DNA of 61,168 nt from Bacteroidaceae bacterium (GTDB taxonomy: Bacteria > Bacteroidota > Bacteroidia > Bacteroidales > Bacteroidaceae), in the NCBI GenBank assembly GCA_024398615.1, contig JAKSIU010000015.1:1-61168 (forward strand), given 5' to 3'. Shown here piece by piece: positions 54,277 to 61,168 of the stretch (position 1 is the stretch's first letter; every line of letters starts with the position of its first letter). The position numbers and the translations under genes were made by a program. The notes below the pieces were generated by a model that was not told where the DNA came from, ran no database searches, and saw nothing but the letters and a program-made list of their open reading frames with translations.

Positions 54277-54502
54277 TGGATGGGTGGCTATGCGGACTTT
54301 CCGTGGAATGGCCGCCAAGCGACAAGGTTTTCCAGGCGTGAAGAAACGCGGCTGTTTGAAGCGGCGGAGCCGCGAGTTCCGCGTTTCAGCCTGGAAAGCC
54401 GCAGGAGCAGGCCATGGAGCGGCAGTCCGCACAGCCACCCATCCATCATGCAAAACCTGTATCCAAAATGAGATCAGCCCCCACTGAATTTCGACTGAGC
54501 CG
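54258..54502. repeat. Palindromic element, copy 2, with downstream tail
   Basis: The core 54267-54455 (189 bp) has 32-base inverted ends with one mismatch, and outer flanks GGATACA (54258-54264) and TGTATCC (54458-54464) extend the pairing. It shares with copy 1 (43674-43922) the inner stem, the apical GCGGC/GCCGC hairpin and the tail ending ATTTCGACTGAGCCG. Several positions differ between copies but keep pairing. It contains the cobB stop codon and lies between cobB and the converging efflux operon, followed by a terminator. Confidence 0.85.
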
Positions 54503-54546
54503 AAAAAAAGCCGGACCACCAATCATCACTGGCGGTCCGGCCTTTT
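54503..54546 (-). terminator. Terminator of the efflux operon, probably two-way
   Basis: GCCGGACCACCA (54510-54521) pairs with TGGCGGTCCGGC (54530-54541) around an 8-base loop, with one mismatch. T runs follow on the minus strand (seven) and, shorter, on the plus strand (four), so it probably serves both directions. Confidence 0.85.
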
Positions 54547-54570
54547 GAAAATTGGGGCTGGCCCCATTTA

Positions 54571-57500
54571 TCACTTTTCCTTGCGGTGGAAAATCTTATA
54601 GACTACGGGGACTACCACCAGGGTAAGCATGGTGGAAAGTGTCATGCCGCCTATGATGACCCAACCTATGCCGTTTCTCAGCTCTGCTCCGGAACCGCTT
54701 GCCACGGCCACCGGAATCATGCCGATTACGGTTGACAGGGCTGTCATGAGAATCGGGCGTGTACGCAGGCGTACGGCCTCCAGAAGGGCCTTGTCCATTC
54801 TCTCGCTGTAGCTCATGCCGCTGTCCGTATCAAGCGCAAGCTGCTCGTTGGCAAAGTCAACCAGCAGAATGGCGTTCTTGGCCACCAGACCTATCAGCAT
54901 GACCAGACCCAGCATTGCATAGATGTTCATGGACGTTCCGGACAGGGCGAGCGCCAGAATGGCACCCAGAATGGAGAACGGTATGGAGAACATGACCACA
55001 AGCGGATCGACCCAGTTGTTGTACAGCACCACCATGGCCAGATACATGAGAATCATGCTCAGCATCATGGCCACTCCCATCACGCTCATGGAATCCATCA
55101 TGGACTTCATGTCACCCACGGTCTCCATGCTCATGCCCATCTCGCTTGCCTTGGCCTCGACCTTTTCCATGAACTGGGCCGATGCGGCACCTGCCGAAAT
55201 ACCGGCCACATTGGAACTGATTGTCACCGAGGGATTCCTGTTATAGCGTTCCAGACGGTTCGGACCCGTTCCAAGACTCACCTGAGCGAACTGATCAAGC
55301 GTAATACGGCTGCCCTGGGCGTTCACGAACGTCAGATTCGACACATCGTCAATGCTTTCCCTGTACATGCGGTCAGCGCGTATGTTGATGTCGTACTCGT
55401 AGTCATTACGCACGAACTTGATCTGCGTATTGCCCTGGAATGCCATCTGCATGGTCAGACCGACCGCATCGAGCGTCAGGCCCAGAGCCGACATCTTTTC
55501 GCGGTCCACGACCACCTGCACCTCAGGCATGCCGCTGCCGGTCGAAATCTGCTGCTGGAGCGTTCCTGGAATTGAACGCATGGCATCCAGCGCGTATTCG
55601 GCAAAGACGGCCACAGAATCGGCCTGAGTGCCCGAAATCACGTATTCCAAGGCCGATGAGTTACCGCTTCCGTGCAGCGTGGCGGCGAACATCCTTACCT
55701 TGGCGTCCACCAGATAGCTCTCAAGCTGCTTCTGAAGCGGTGCAATGTATCTCTTGACATGTCTGTCACGTTCCGATGGCGGAACCATCCTGACGTTAAT
55801 CTGAGCCATGTACGGCGTTCCCTGCGTGTTCTGGTCGTTGCTGCTTGTCAGACCCACCATTGTCACGCACTCGACTATCTCGGGCTTGTCCAGAAGCCAC
55901 GATTCGGCCTTTGCCACCATTGCACCCGACTCCTCTATTGAAATGTCCTTCGGCATCTCTATTATGGTCGAGAACTCGCTCTGATCGACATCGGGCATGA
56001 ATTCAAATCCTATGAATCCACCGGGGAAAAGTCCGCAAATAAGCACGGTGAGCACTATCACTGAAATGCCTACCCAGCGCTTGTGCCCCAGTGACCAGGA
56101 AAGGATACCTGCCACCCAGTCGGCAAAACGCTGCACCTGACGTTCAAACCACATCAGGAAGCGTCCCGAGGTGCGATTCCCGTCAAGCACCTCAAGCTTT
56201 CCGTAACGTGATGTCATGAGCGGCACCAGAGTCAGAGCGCTCAGCAGACTGAACAGGATAGCGAATACAATCACACCGCAGAACTGGCGCAGGATATCCG
56301 ATACCAGACTGTCAGTCAATGCAATAGGCAGGAATACCACAACCAGTACTATAGTCACCGTGATGACCGTCATGCCAATCTCGCGCATGGCATCGATGGT
56401 TGCCTGGACAGGCGTCTTGCCCATCTCCATGTGTCGGTAAACGTTCTCGATCACCACAATGGCATCGTCAACCAGCACACCTATGACGACCGACAGGCCC
56501 AGCAGTGACATCAGGTTCAGCGTGAAGCCGAACAGCTTCATGCCTATGAAAGCGCCAATTAAAGAAAGCGGCACTACAAGCATGACTATCAAAGCATTAC
56601 GCCAGTTATGCAGGAATACCAGAATGACCAGGGTCACCAGTATTATGGCCAGCAGCAGGTCAACGAGCACCGAACTGATTGAGGCCCGCGTGAACTCGCT
56701 GGTATCGGACACTATCTGCATCTGCAGGTTCTCGGCCTTGAACGAATTCTCCAGCTGGGCCATTGCCTCGCTGACACGGTCACTGAGGTCGATGGCGTTG
56801 GCATCGGACTGCTTGAATATGTTCAGCAGCACCGCTTCCCTGCCGTTCACACGGGCCAGCTTGTTCACTTCCTTGGTGGTCTCGACCACGTCGGCAACAT
56901 CCTGCAGGCGTATCTGAGTGCCGTTCGGCATGGTCATGAGTACCAGACTGCGGATTTCTTCAACACTGAGCAGCTTGCCTGACAGACGGATGGAGGTGCT
57001 GGTATTCTCGTTCTTCAGACTTCCGGTCGGGAAATCAAGGTTTGCGGCACGCAGGGAGCCCATGATCTGCACCGGAGTCAGTCCAAGAGCACGCATTGCC
57101 TCCATGTCCAGGTTGACCTGGATTTCACGCGGATGCAGGCCCACGGCATCGACCTTCGCCATGCCCTGTATGCGCAGCATTTCCGGAACCAGACGGTGTT
57201 CCACAAGGTCGCTGAAATCGGCCGTCTCAAGGTCGCTGGTCACTGACAGAGTCATTACCGACTTGTCATCGATGGTCATTTTGTTGATCATCGGAGACAG
57301 GATTCCCGACGGCAGCTCAGCCTTCTTGGAGTCGATCTTGTTCTGGGCATCGGATATGGATTTGTCAATGTCGGTACCGTAAACGAATGATACAAAGACC
57401 ATTGACATGCCTTCGAACGAGTAGGACCGCATGGATTCCACACCCTGAAGCGATGACAGAGCGTCTTCAAGCTTGCGCGTAAGCGAGCTCTCCACCTCCT

Positions 57501-57669
57501 GTGGCGATGCGCCCGGATAAACCACCTGCACGTTCATTGACGGCGGCGTGAACTTGGGCATGAGTTCGGCCTGCAGGGACGAAAATCCCAGATAGCCCAG
57601 AATGGCTATCACCAGGAACAGCACAATCACATAGATCGGCCTCCTGATTGAAAGTTCTGATATCTTCAT
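54571..57669 (-). CDS. RND-family multidrug efflux transporter (AcrB/HAE1-like)
   Basis: 1032 residues, twelve membrane segments in two halves with two large periplasmic loops. Start ISELSIRRPIYVIVLFLVIAILGYLGF; the proton-relay Asp pair is in GVLVDDAIVVIENVYRH. End LRNGIGWVIIGGMTLSTMLTLVVVPVVY is family-typical. It takes proton-driven substrates from periplasm or inner membrane and passes them to the adaptor and TolC-like channel next to it. Follows the adaptor gene by 18 bases and is last in the operon. Substrates are unknown. Confidence 0.96.
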   Translation of the reverse strand: MKISELSIRRPIYVIVLFLVIAILGYLGFSSLQAELMPKFTPPSMNVQVVYPGASPQEVESSLTRKLEDALSSLQGVESMRSYSFEGMSMVFVSFVYGTDIDKSISDAQNKIDSKKAELPSGILSPMINKMTIDDKSVMTLSVTSDLETADFSDLVEHRLVPEMLRIQGMAKVDAVGLHPREIQVNLDMEAMRALGLTPVQIMGSLRAANLDFPTGSLKNENTSTSIRLSGKLLSVEEIRSLVLMTMPNGTQIRLQDVADVVETTKEVNKLARVNGREAVLLNIFKQSDANAIDLSDRVSEAMAQLENSFKAENLQMQIVSDTSEFTRASISSVLVDLLLAIILVTLVILVFLHNWRNALIVMLVVPLSLIGAFIGMKLFGFTLNLMSLLGLSVVIGVLVDDAIVVIENVYRHMEMGKTPVQATIDAMREIGMTVITVTIVLVVVFLPIALTDSLVSDILRQFCGVIVFAILFSLLSALTLVPLMTSRYGKLEVLDGNRTSGRFLMWFERQVQRFADWVAGILSWSLGHKRWVGISVIVLTVLICGLFPGGFIGFEFMPDVDQSEFSTIIEMPKDISIEESGAMVAKAESWLLDKPEIVECVTMVGLTSSNDQNTQGTPYMAQINVRMVPPSERDRHVKRYIAPLQKQLESYLVDAKVRMFAATLHGSGNSSALEYVISGTQADSVAVFAEYALDAMRSIPGTLQQQISTGSGMPEVQVVVDREKMSALGLTLDAVGLTMQMAFQGNTQIKFVRNDYEYDINIRADRMYRESIDDVSNLTFVNAQGSRITLDQFAQVSLGTGPNRLERYNRNPSVTISSNVAGISAGAASAQFMEKVEAKASEMGMSMETVGDMKSMMDSMSVMGVAMMLSMILMYLAMVVLYNNWVDPLVVMFSIPFSILGAILALALSGTSMNIYAMLGLVMLIGLVAKNAILLVDFANEQLALDTDSGMSYSERMDKALLEAVRLRTRPILMTALSTVIGMIPVAVASGSGAELRNGIGWVIIGGMTLSTMLTLVVVPVVYKIFHRKEK

Positions 57670-57687
57670 GATGAACTCCGGTTTTCG

Positions 57688-58734
57688 TTATTCCACAACA
57701 GTTACCTGAGTGCCGTCGGCCACATTCATGAGACCGGCAACAATGATTTCGTCATTCTCCTTCAGTCCTGAAAGAATCTCGACCATGTCACCGCTCATAT
57801 CACCAAGCTGGACCTGCTGCCGGACAGCCTTGCCGCCCTGCACCTTATATACGTTAGCGGCCTTGGCGCTGCCTACAATGGCCTTTCTGGGCACCAGAAT
57901 ACCCTGCGCTTCACTTGCATCGGTGAACTGGACCTTCATGTACATGCCAATCTGAAGATTCTCGTCATTGTCAAGTACAATCTCGACCGGATAGTTCAGA
58001 CCACGGTCTGTCTTGATTCCCACAAAACTTATCTCGCCCGTGAATTCACGTTCCGGAGTTCCGCCCTTCAAGGTAACCTTCTGCCCCTTTTCAAGCATGC
58101 GTACCCTTGATTCAGGCACATTGCAGGTCAGTTTCAGACGGCTGTCATCGACAATGTCAAAAAGCGGTGCGTTCGGAGCGATCAGCGAACCCGGCTCAAC
58201 GTAACGCATGTTGATGGTACCGGCCATAGGAGACTTCACGGTAGCATCGGCCAGACGCTTGGCGCTTACCGTAAGGCGGCTCTCGGCTGCCGTAAGCTGC
58301 GTCCTTATGTTATCAAGCTGCTGGCTTGTCACGCCTCCGGCCTCATTGGCACGGGCAAAGCGCTGCTCGTCCTTCTTCAGGGCCTCGTATGCCGCCTTGT
58401 TGGCGTTATAATCGGCCTGCAGGAGCTCCTTGTCAATCTCAAGCAGAACCTGTCCCCTGCTGACCTTCGAGCCGTTCACAACGTGAATCTTCACCACCCT
58501 GCCCTGCACGTCACTTACAAAGTTCAGTTCGTTCAGAGCCTGGGTCACGCCATTTGAAGTGAAATCATGGCCGAAGACCTCATTGCGGACCTTCATGGTA
58601 CGGACCTTGACATCGGTACCTGCATCGGCCACCTCCTGCGCCTGTTCACTTATATTTGCCTTGTTCCTGTACAGAAGATATCCTGCTCCTGCAACAATCA
58701 CAGCCACTATGGCAATTCCTGTAATCTTCTTCAT
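57688..58734 (-). CDS. RND efflux periplasmic adaptor (membrane fusion protein)
   Basis: 348 residues from the ATG at 58734 (MKKITGIAIVAVIVAGAGYLLY, a membrane anchor rather than a lipobox); the longer reading starts eight residues earlier. Coiled-coil hairpin about 100-160 is split by VTSQQLDNIRTQLTAAESRL, between lipoyl-like halves (VKIHVVNGSKVSRGQVLLEID and ATVKSPMAGTINMRYVEPGSLI). Bridges the RND pump and the outer-membrane channel. It follows the channel gene by 10 bases. Confidence 0.94.
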   Translation of the reverse strand: MKKITGIAIVAVIVAGAGYLLYRNKANISEQAQEVADAGTDVKVRTMKVRNEVFGHDFTSNGVTQALNELNFVSDVQGRVVKIHVVNGSKVSRGQVLLEIDKELLQADYNANKAAYEALKKDEQRFARANEAGGVTSQQLDNIRTQLTAAESRLTVSAKRLADATVKSPMAGTINMRYVEPGSLIAPNAPLFDIVDDSRLKLTCNVPESRVRMLEKGQKVTLKGGTPEREFTGEISFVGIKTDRGLNYPVEIVLDNDENLQIGMYMKVQFTDASEAQGILVPRKAIVGSAKAANVYKVQGGKAVRQQVQLGDMSGDMVEILSGLKENDEIIVAGLMNVADGTQVTVVE

Positions 58735-58744
58735 ATCTTTTGTT

Positions 58745-60112
58745 TTATTTATTATCAATCAATTCATTAATGGTACCGCTTGCTTTCTTCAGATCAATGT
58801 ATGCCTTGACTCCGCCGCTAAGTGCGTTCACATAATTCATCTGAGACTGCACCAGCTGTGACTGTGCGTTCAGCAGATCGCTCAATGACGAAATGCCTTC
58901 ATCGAAGTTCACCTGGGTAACGTCAAACACCTTCTGGGCAAGCTCCTTGTTCTCCCTCTGGGCCGATACCGCCCTCATCTGCTGCTCCAGCTGGCCGCTG
59001 GCGTTCGCCCAGTTCATTTCAAGCGACTGGGTCATTGCAGCCTCATCATGGTGTGATTTCTCAATCTCAAGCTTTGCCTTGCGCACTTTGGAACTGTTGG
59101 AAAAGCCTGTGAAAAGGGGCATTTTCAGATTCAGCGACAACATCGACACCGGGAAATGATAGAATGTCTCGCCCTTGAAGTCATCACCCATGTAATTCAT
59201 CGAGTAGTTCCCCACCAGATTAACTACTGGCAAAAAGGCATATACAGCCTGCTTGTGTTGCAGCCCCAACATGTTCTGCTGCTCCTTGAGCATCCTGTAA
59301 GCTGGAATTGATTCAATACGGAAATCAGGCCTGGAAGCCAGCATAAGCATGTTTTCCATGTCATCGGACTCCAGTTTGCAAATTACCGGGTCGGAATCCG
59401 ATTCCTGCCCCATCTGCAGCTTGAGCAGTTTCTTCTGCACGTCAAGCGCCTGTGCCATCGATGCGCGTTCGGTCTCCAGATTGGTCCTGGACACCTTGAT
59501 GCGGCCGGCATCGACCTCACGCATAAGACCGTTCTCCATATTGGCGTTCACCACCCCAAGTGTCTTGTCAAGAAGTCCAATGCTGAAATCGAACTGGTCC
59601 AGCGCGTATTCAAGCACCTGAATGGCGTAATAAATCTGCGCAGTCTGTGCAATCACGTCATCGGTGGTCATCTGCAGACCCAGATCGGCCATTTTCTTCG
59701 ATTCGTCAGCAATTGCCAACGCGTTGAAAATAGAGAAGTTGACAATCTGCTGGGCGACACTTGCCCCCCAGTTCGCCGAATAGTCCATACCCATGCTCAC
59801 GGTCATGTACTTTGGAGCATTGGGGTCCTGCATGGCTGCAGGCATCATGCTGTTAACAAAGTTCGGCATGGCGAATGTCGTCTTCTGGAAATTGTCTGTG
59901 ATTCCGGCCGATGCGCTGATCTGCGGCAGCAGCGAACCCACGACCTCCTTCTTCGCCAGAACGGCGGTTTCAATGCCCAACCGGTCCTTCTGGATTGACC
60001 GGTTGTGCTCAACCGCATACTCAAGACACTGCCCCAGTGACAGTTCCTGAGCTGTAGCTGCAGCTGGAATCACCAATCCCAACAGCAACAGTCTGATTCC
60101 TTCAAATTTCAT
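58745..60112 (-). CDS. TolC-family outer-membrane efflux channel
   Basis: 455 residues with a signal peptide (MKFEGIRLLLLGLVIPAAATA). The two OEP repeats are helical, with LSLGQCLEYAVEHNRSIQ at the start of the first and the second near SLNLKMPLFTGFSNSSKVRKAKLEIEKSHHD. It forms the exit duct of the pump. Located 36 bases after the tetR stop. Confidence 0.94.
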   Translation of the reverse strand: MKFEGIRLLLLGLVIPAAATAQELSLGQCLEYAVEHNRSIQKDRLGIETAVLAKKEVVGSLLPQISASAGITDNFQKTTFAMPNFVNSMMPAAMQDPNAPKYMTVSMGMDYSANWGASVAQQIVNFSIFNALAIADESKKMADLGLQMTTDDVIAQTAQIYYAIQVLEYALDQFDFSIGLLDKTLGVVNANMENGLMREVDAGRIKVSRTNLETERASMAQALDVQKKLLKLQMGQESDSDPVICKLESDDMENMLMLASRPDFRIESIPAYRMLKEQQNMLGLQHKQAVYAFLPVVNLVGNYSMNYMGDDFKGETFYHFPVSMLSLNLKMPLFTGFSNSSKVRKAKLEIEKSHHDEAAMTQSLEMNWANASGQLEQQMRAVSAQRENKELAQKVFDVTQVNFDEGISSLSDLLNAQSQLVQSQMNYVNALSGGVKAYIDLKKASGTINELIDNK

Positions 60113-60148
60113 TTCTAACAGGTTTTGGTTATTATCTTATTCCTTTTT

Positions 60149-60706
60149 TCAAAGCAGCAGAGCCTTCAGATTGAAGTCGATGACCTGACTGAAATACTCC
60201 TCATAAGTGCAGACTCCTCCCTTCATGACCTCCTTATGGAAGAAACTGAATATGGAGTATGCCACAAAACGCGCCATCAGTCCGGCATCGATCTCCGTCC
60301 TGTAGACGCCCTGTTCCTGACCCCGCAGTATATTGCCGCGCAGTCTTTCCTCAAACAGTTCGGTACCACTGTTATGTCTGTCATTAGCTATTCCCGGATA
60401 GTTCTCCATCAGATCACGGGTAAAGACATGCGAAGCATCCCTGAAGAACTGCCACATACCCAGAATGCCGTCACGGAAGCCCTGCTCCACCGGCACCGAG
60501 CTGTCATCCAGACACGCCGTAAGCCCACGGAATTCCTGGAACAGCCGTTCCATGCACTTCTCCATCAATTCGTCCTTGGAGCTGAACCTGTTGTAGAGGG
60601 TCTTTCTGGTAACCCCTATCCCATCGGCAATGGCATCCATGGAAAGCCCCAGTCCATCGGTCTTTATAAGTTCGATGACCGCATCCAAATACTTTTCTTC
60701 TTTCAT
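60149..60706 (-). CDS. TetR-family transcriptional regulator of the efflux operon
   Basis: 185 residues from the ATG at 60706 (MKEEKYLDAVIELIKTDGLG); a TTG two codons earlier is rejected because transcription likely begins near 60719. The helix-turn-helix (LSMDAIADGIGVTRKTLYNRFSSKDELMEKCMERLF) is canonical TetR; the larger C-terminal part binds an unknown ligand. First gene in the operon, so it probably represses its own operon through the inverted repeat at 60728-60761 until a substrate binds. Confidence 0.93.
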   Translation of the reverse strand: MKEEKYLDAVIELIKTDGLGLSMDAIADGIGVTRKTLYNRFSSKDELMEKCMERLFQEFRGLTACLDDSSVPVEQGFRDGILGMWQFFRDASHVFTRDLMENYPGIANDRHNSGTELFEERLRGNILRGQEQGVYRTEIDAGLMARFVAYSIFSFFHKEVMKGGVCTYEEYFSQVIDFNLKALLL

Positions 60707-60725
60707 GTCCAATATTGCAAGCGCC

Positions 60726-60761
60726 CAAAATTACACAATCAAATTAAAAACTGTGTAATTT
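60726..60761 (-). promoter_or_regulatory. tetR-efflux promoter overlapped by an inverted-repeat operator
   Basis: A perfect 10-base inverted repeat, AAATTACACA (60728-60737) and TGTGTAATTT (60752-60761), around a 14-base spacer. The minus-strand -7 element TAATTTTG occupies 60726-60733 and overlaps the first arm by six bases, so a protein bound here would block RNA polymerase. No clear -33 was seen. It is the natural operator of the adjacent TetR regulator; binding itself is inferred. Confidence 0.65.
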
Positions 60762-60797
60762 ACGAGCGAATTTTGCCATATTATGGACATTTTGCTA

Positions 60798-61168
60798 AAT
60801 ACGCTCCCTCGCGGGATCTCGCGGTGAGCAATCCCGCGGGATTCACGCACGGGACAGCCATTTGGAACACCGCGGTGAGTGGATTGCCGTGATTCGCTCA
60901 CGGAATGGAAATACGCTCCCTCGCGGCGAGCAATCCCACGGGTTTCACGCACGGGATGACCATTTGAAGAGCCACGGTGAGTGGATTGCCGTGATTCGCT
61001 CACGGAACGGGAATACGTTCCCTCGCGGTGAGCAATCCCGCGGGATTCACGCACGGGACAACCATTTGGAAAACCGCGGTGAGTGGATGACCCCGATTCG
61101 CTCACGGAATGGAAATACGTTCCCTCGCGGTGAGCAATCCCGCGGGATTCACGCACGGGACAACCATT
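60798..61168. repeat. 102-bp tandem repeat array running off the window end
   Basis: Unit starts (AATACG) at 60798, 60910, 61012 and 61114: steps of 112, 102 and 102 bases, the first longer by a ten-base duplication (CTCGCGGGATCTCGCGG). Each unit holds two related half-units of about 51 bases, one with the 14-base palindrome AATCCCGCGGGATT (GTGAGC before, CACGCAC after) and one with GTGAG ... CTCAC. The period is a multiple of three, giving open frames on the minus strand with a 34-residue repeat, which are not credible proteins. Nothing like spacers of a CRISPR is present. It is cut by the window end. Confidence 0.9.

Noticed and set aside
60731-61156. A 141-residue minus-strand frame of 34-residue repeats (RESRGIAHREG ... 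SVSES)
   Set aside because: It is the 102-bp array read in frame because the period is a multiple of three; it starts inside the array, has no signal or fold, and its first and last parts are truncated.
60798-61168. CRISPR array
   Set aside because: Units are 102 bases with related halves, not short identical repeats with unique spacers, and no cas genes are in the window.

Overview
The window looks like a chromosomal piece of a Bacteroidales bacterium, most likely a gut or rumen member of the Prevotella/Bacteroides group. The pointers are C10 (streptopain/interpain-like) proteases with BspA-type leucine-rich repeats, a type IX secretion plug protein (DUF5103), an Nqr sodium pump, SerA of the Bacteroidales type (306 residues, no ACT domain), GH51/GH43/GH3 hemicellulases, lipoprotein signals, near absence of Shine-Dalgarno sequences, and many copies of the Bacteroidetes -7 promoter element TAnnTTTG upstream of genes. 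No rRNA, tRNA, CRISPR array, transposase or phage gene was seen.

Layout. 0-6.7 kb: two paralogous secreted C10 proteases flank a free-methionine-R-sulfoxide reductase. 6.7-10.1 kb: serC-serA-DUF1015 serine operon, preceded on the proteolysis side by a 27-bp-arm REP-like palindrome. 10.3-12.3 kb: secreted metallophosphoesterase. 12.4-18.3 kb: complete nqrABCDEF operon (minus strand), in which NqrC carries an extra N-terminal rubredoxin-like domain. 18.5-22.9 kb: TamB-like protein. 22.9-26.4 kb: GH51 arabinofuranosidase and proS. 26.4-33.5 kb: T9SS plug protein, a purine-salvage operon (HAD phosphatase, xpt, NCS2 permease), rarA, a family 2 glycosyltransferase and a TIGR02757-like protein. 33.6-38.4 kb: tightly coupled glnS-TPR-dedA-cyuA. 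38.4-41.0 kb: mscS-cysK-cysE, converging on cyuA, so cysteine synthesis and cysteine breakdown meet tail to tail. 41-42.7 kb: sugar acetyltransferase and Gfo/Idh/MocA oxidoreductase. 42.7-44 kb: a small unknown gene and about 850 bp of structured repeats. 44-50.4 kb: two GH43s, an unknown membrane-anchored exported protein, and a GH3. 50.4-54.3 kb: HEFGH lipoprotein peptidase, nnrD, cobB. 54.6-60.7 kb: tetR-tolC-MFP-RND efflux operon with a probable TetR operator. 60.8 kb to the end: a 102-bp tandem repeat array that runs off the window.

What stands out: (1) a roughly 190-bp palindromic element present twice, both times between converging gene ends, with several compensatory base changes that preserve its pairing; (2) the rubredoxin-like fusion on NqrC; (3) a 102-bp tandem repeat whose single diverged copy also lies near 12.3 kb beside a terminator; (4) three secreted proteins ending in a similar DLSG(R/K)-type tail in the same window as a type IX secretion plug gene; (5) an operator-like inverted repeat over the tetR promoter. 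I did not find a complete, clearly new multi-gene system; the repeat families are the most likely undescribed material. All functional calls are from reading the sequence only.
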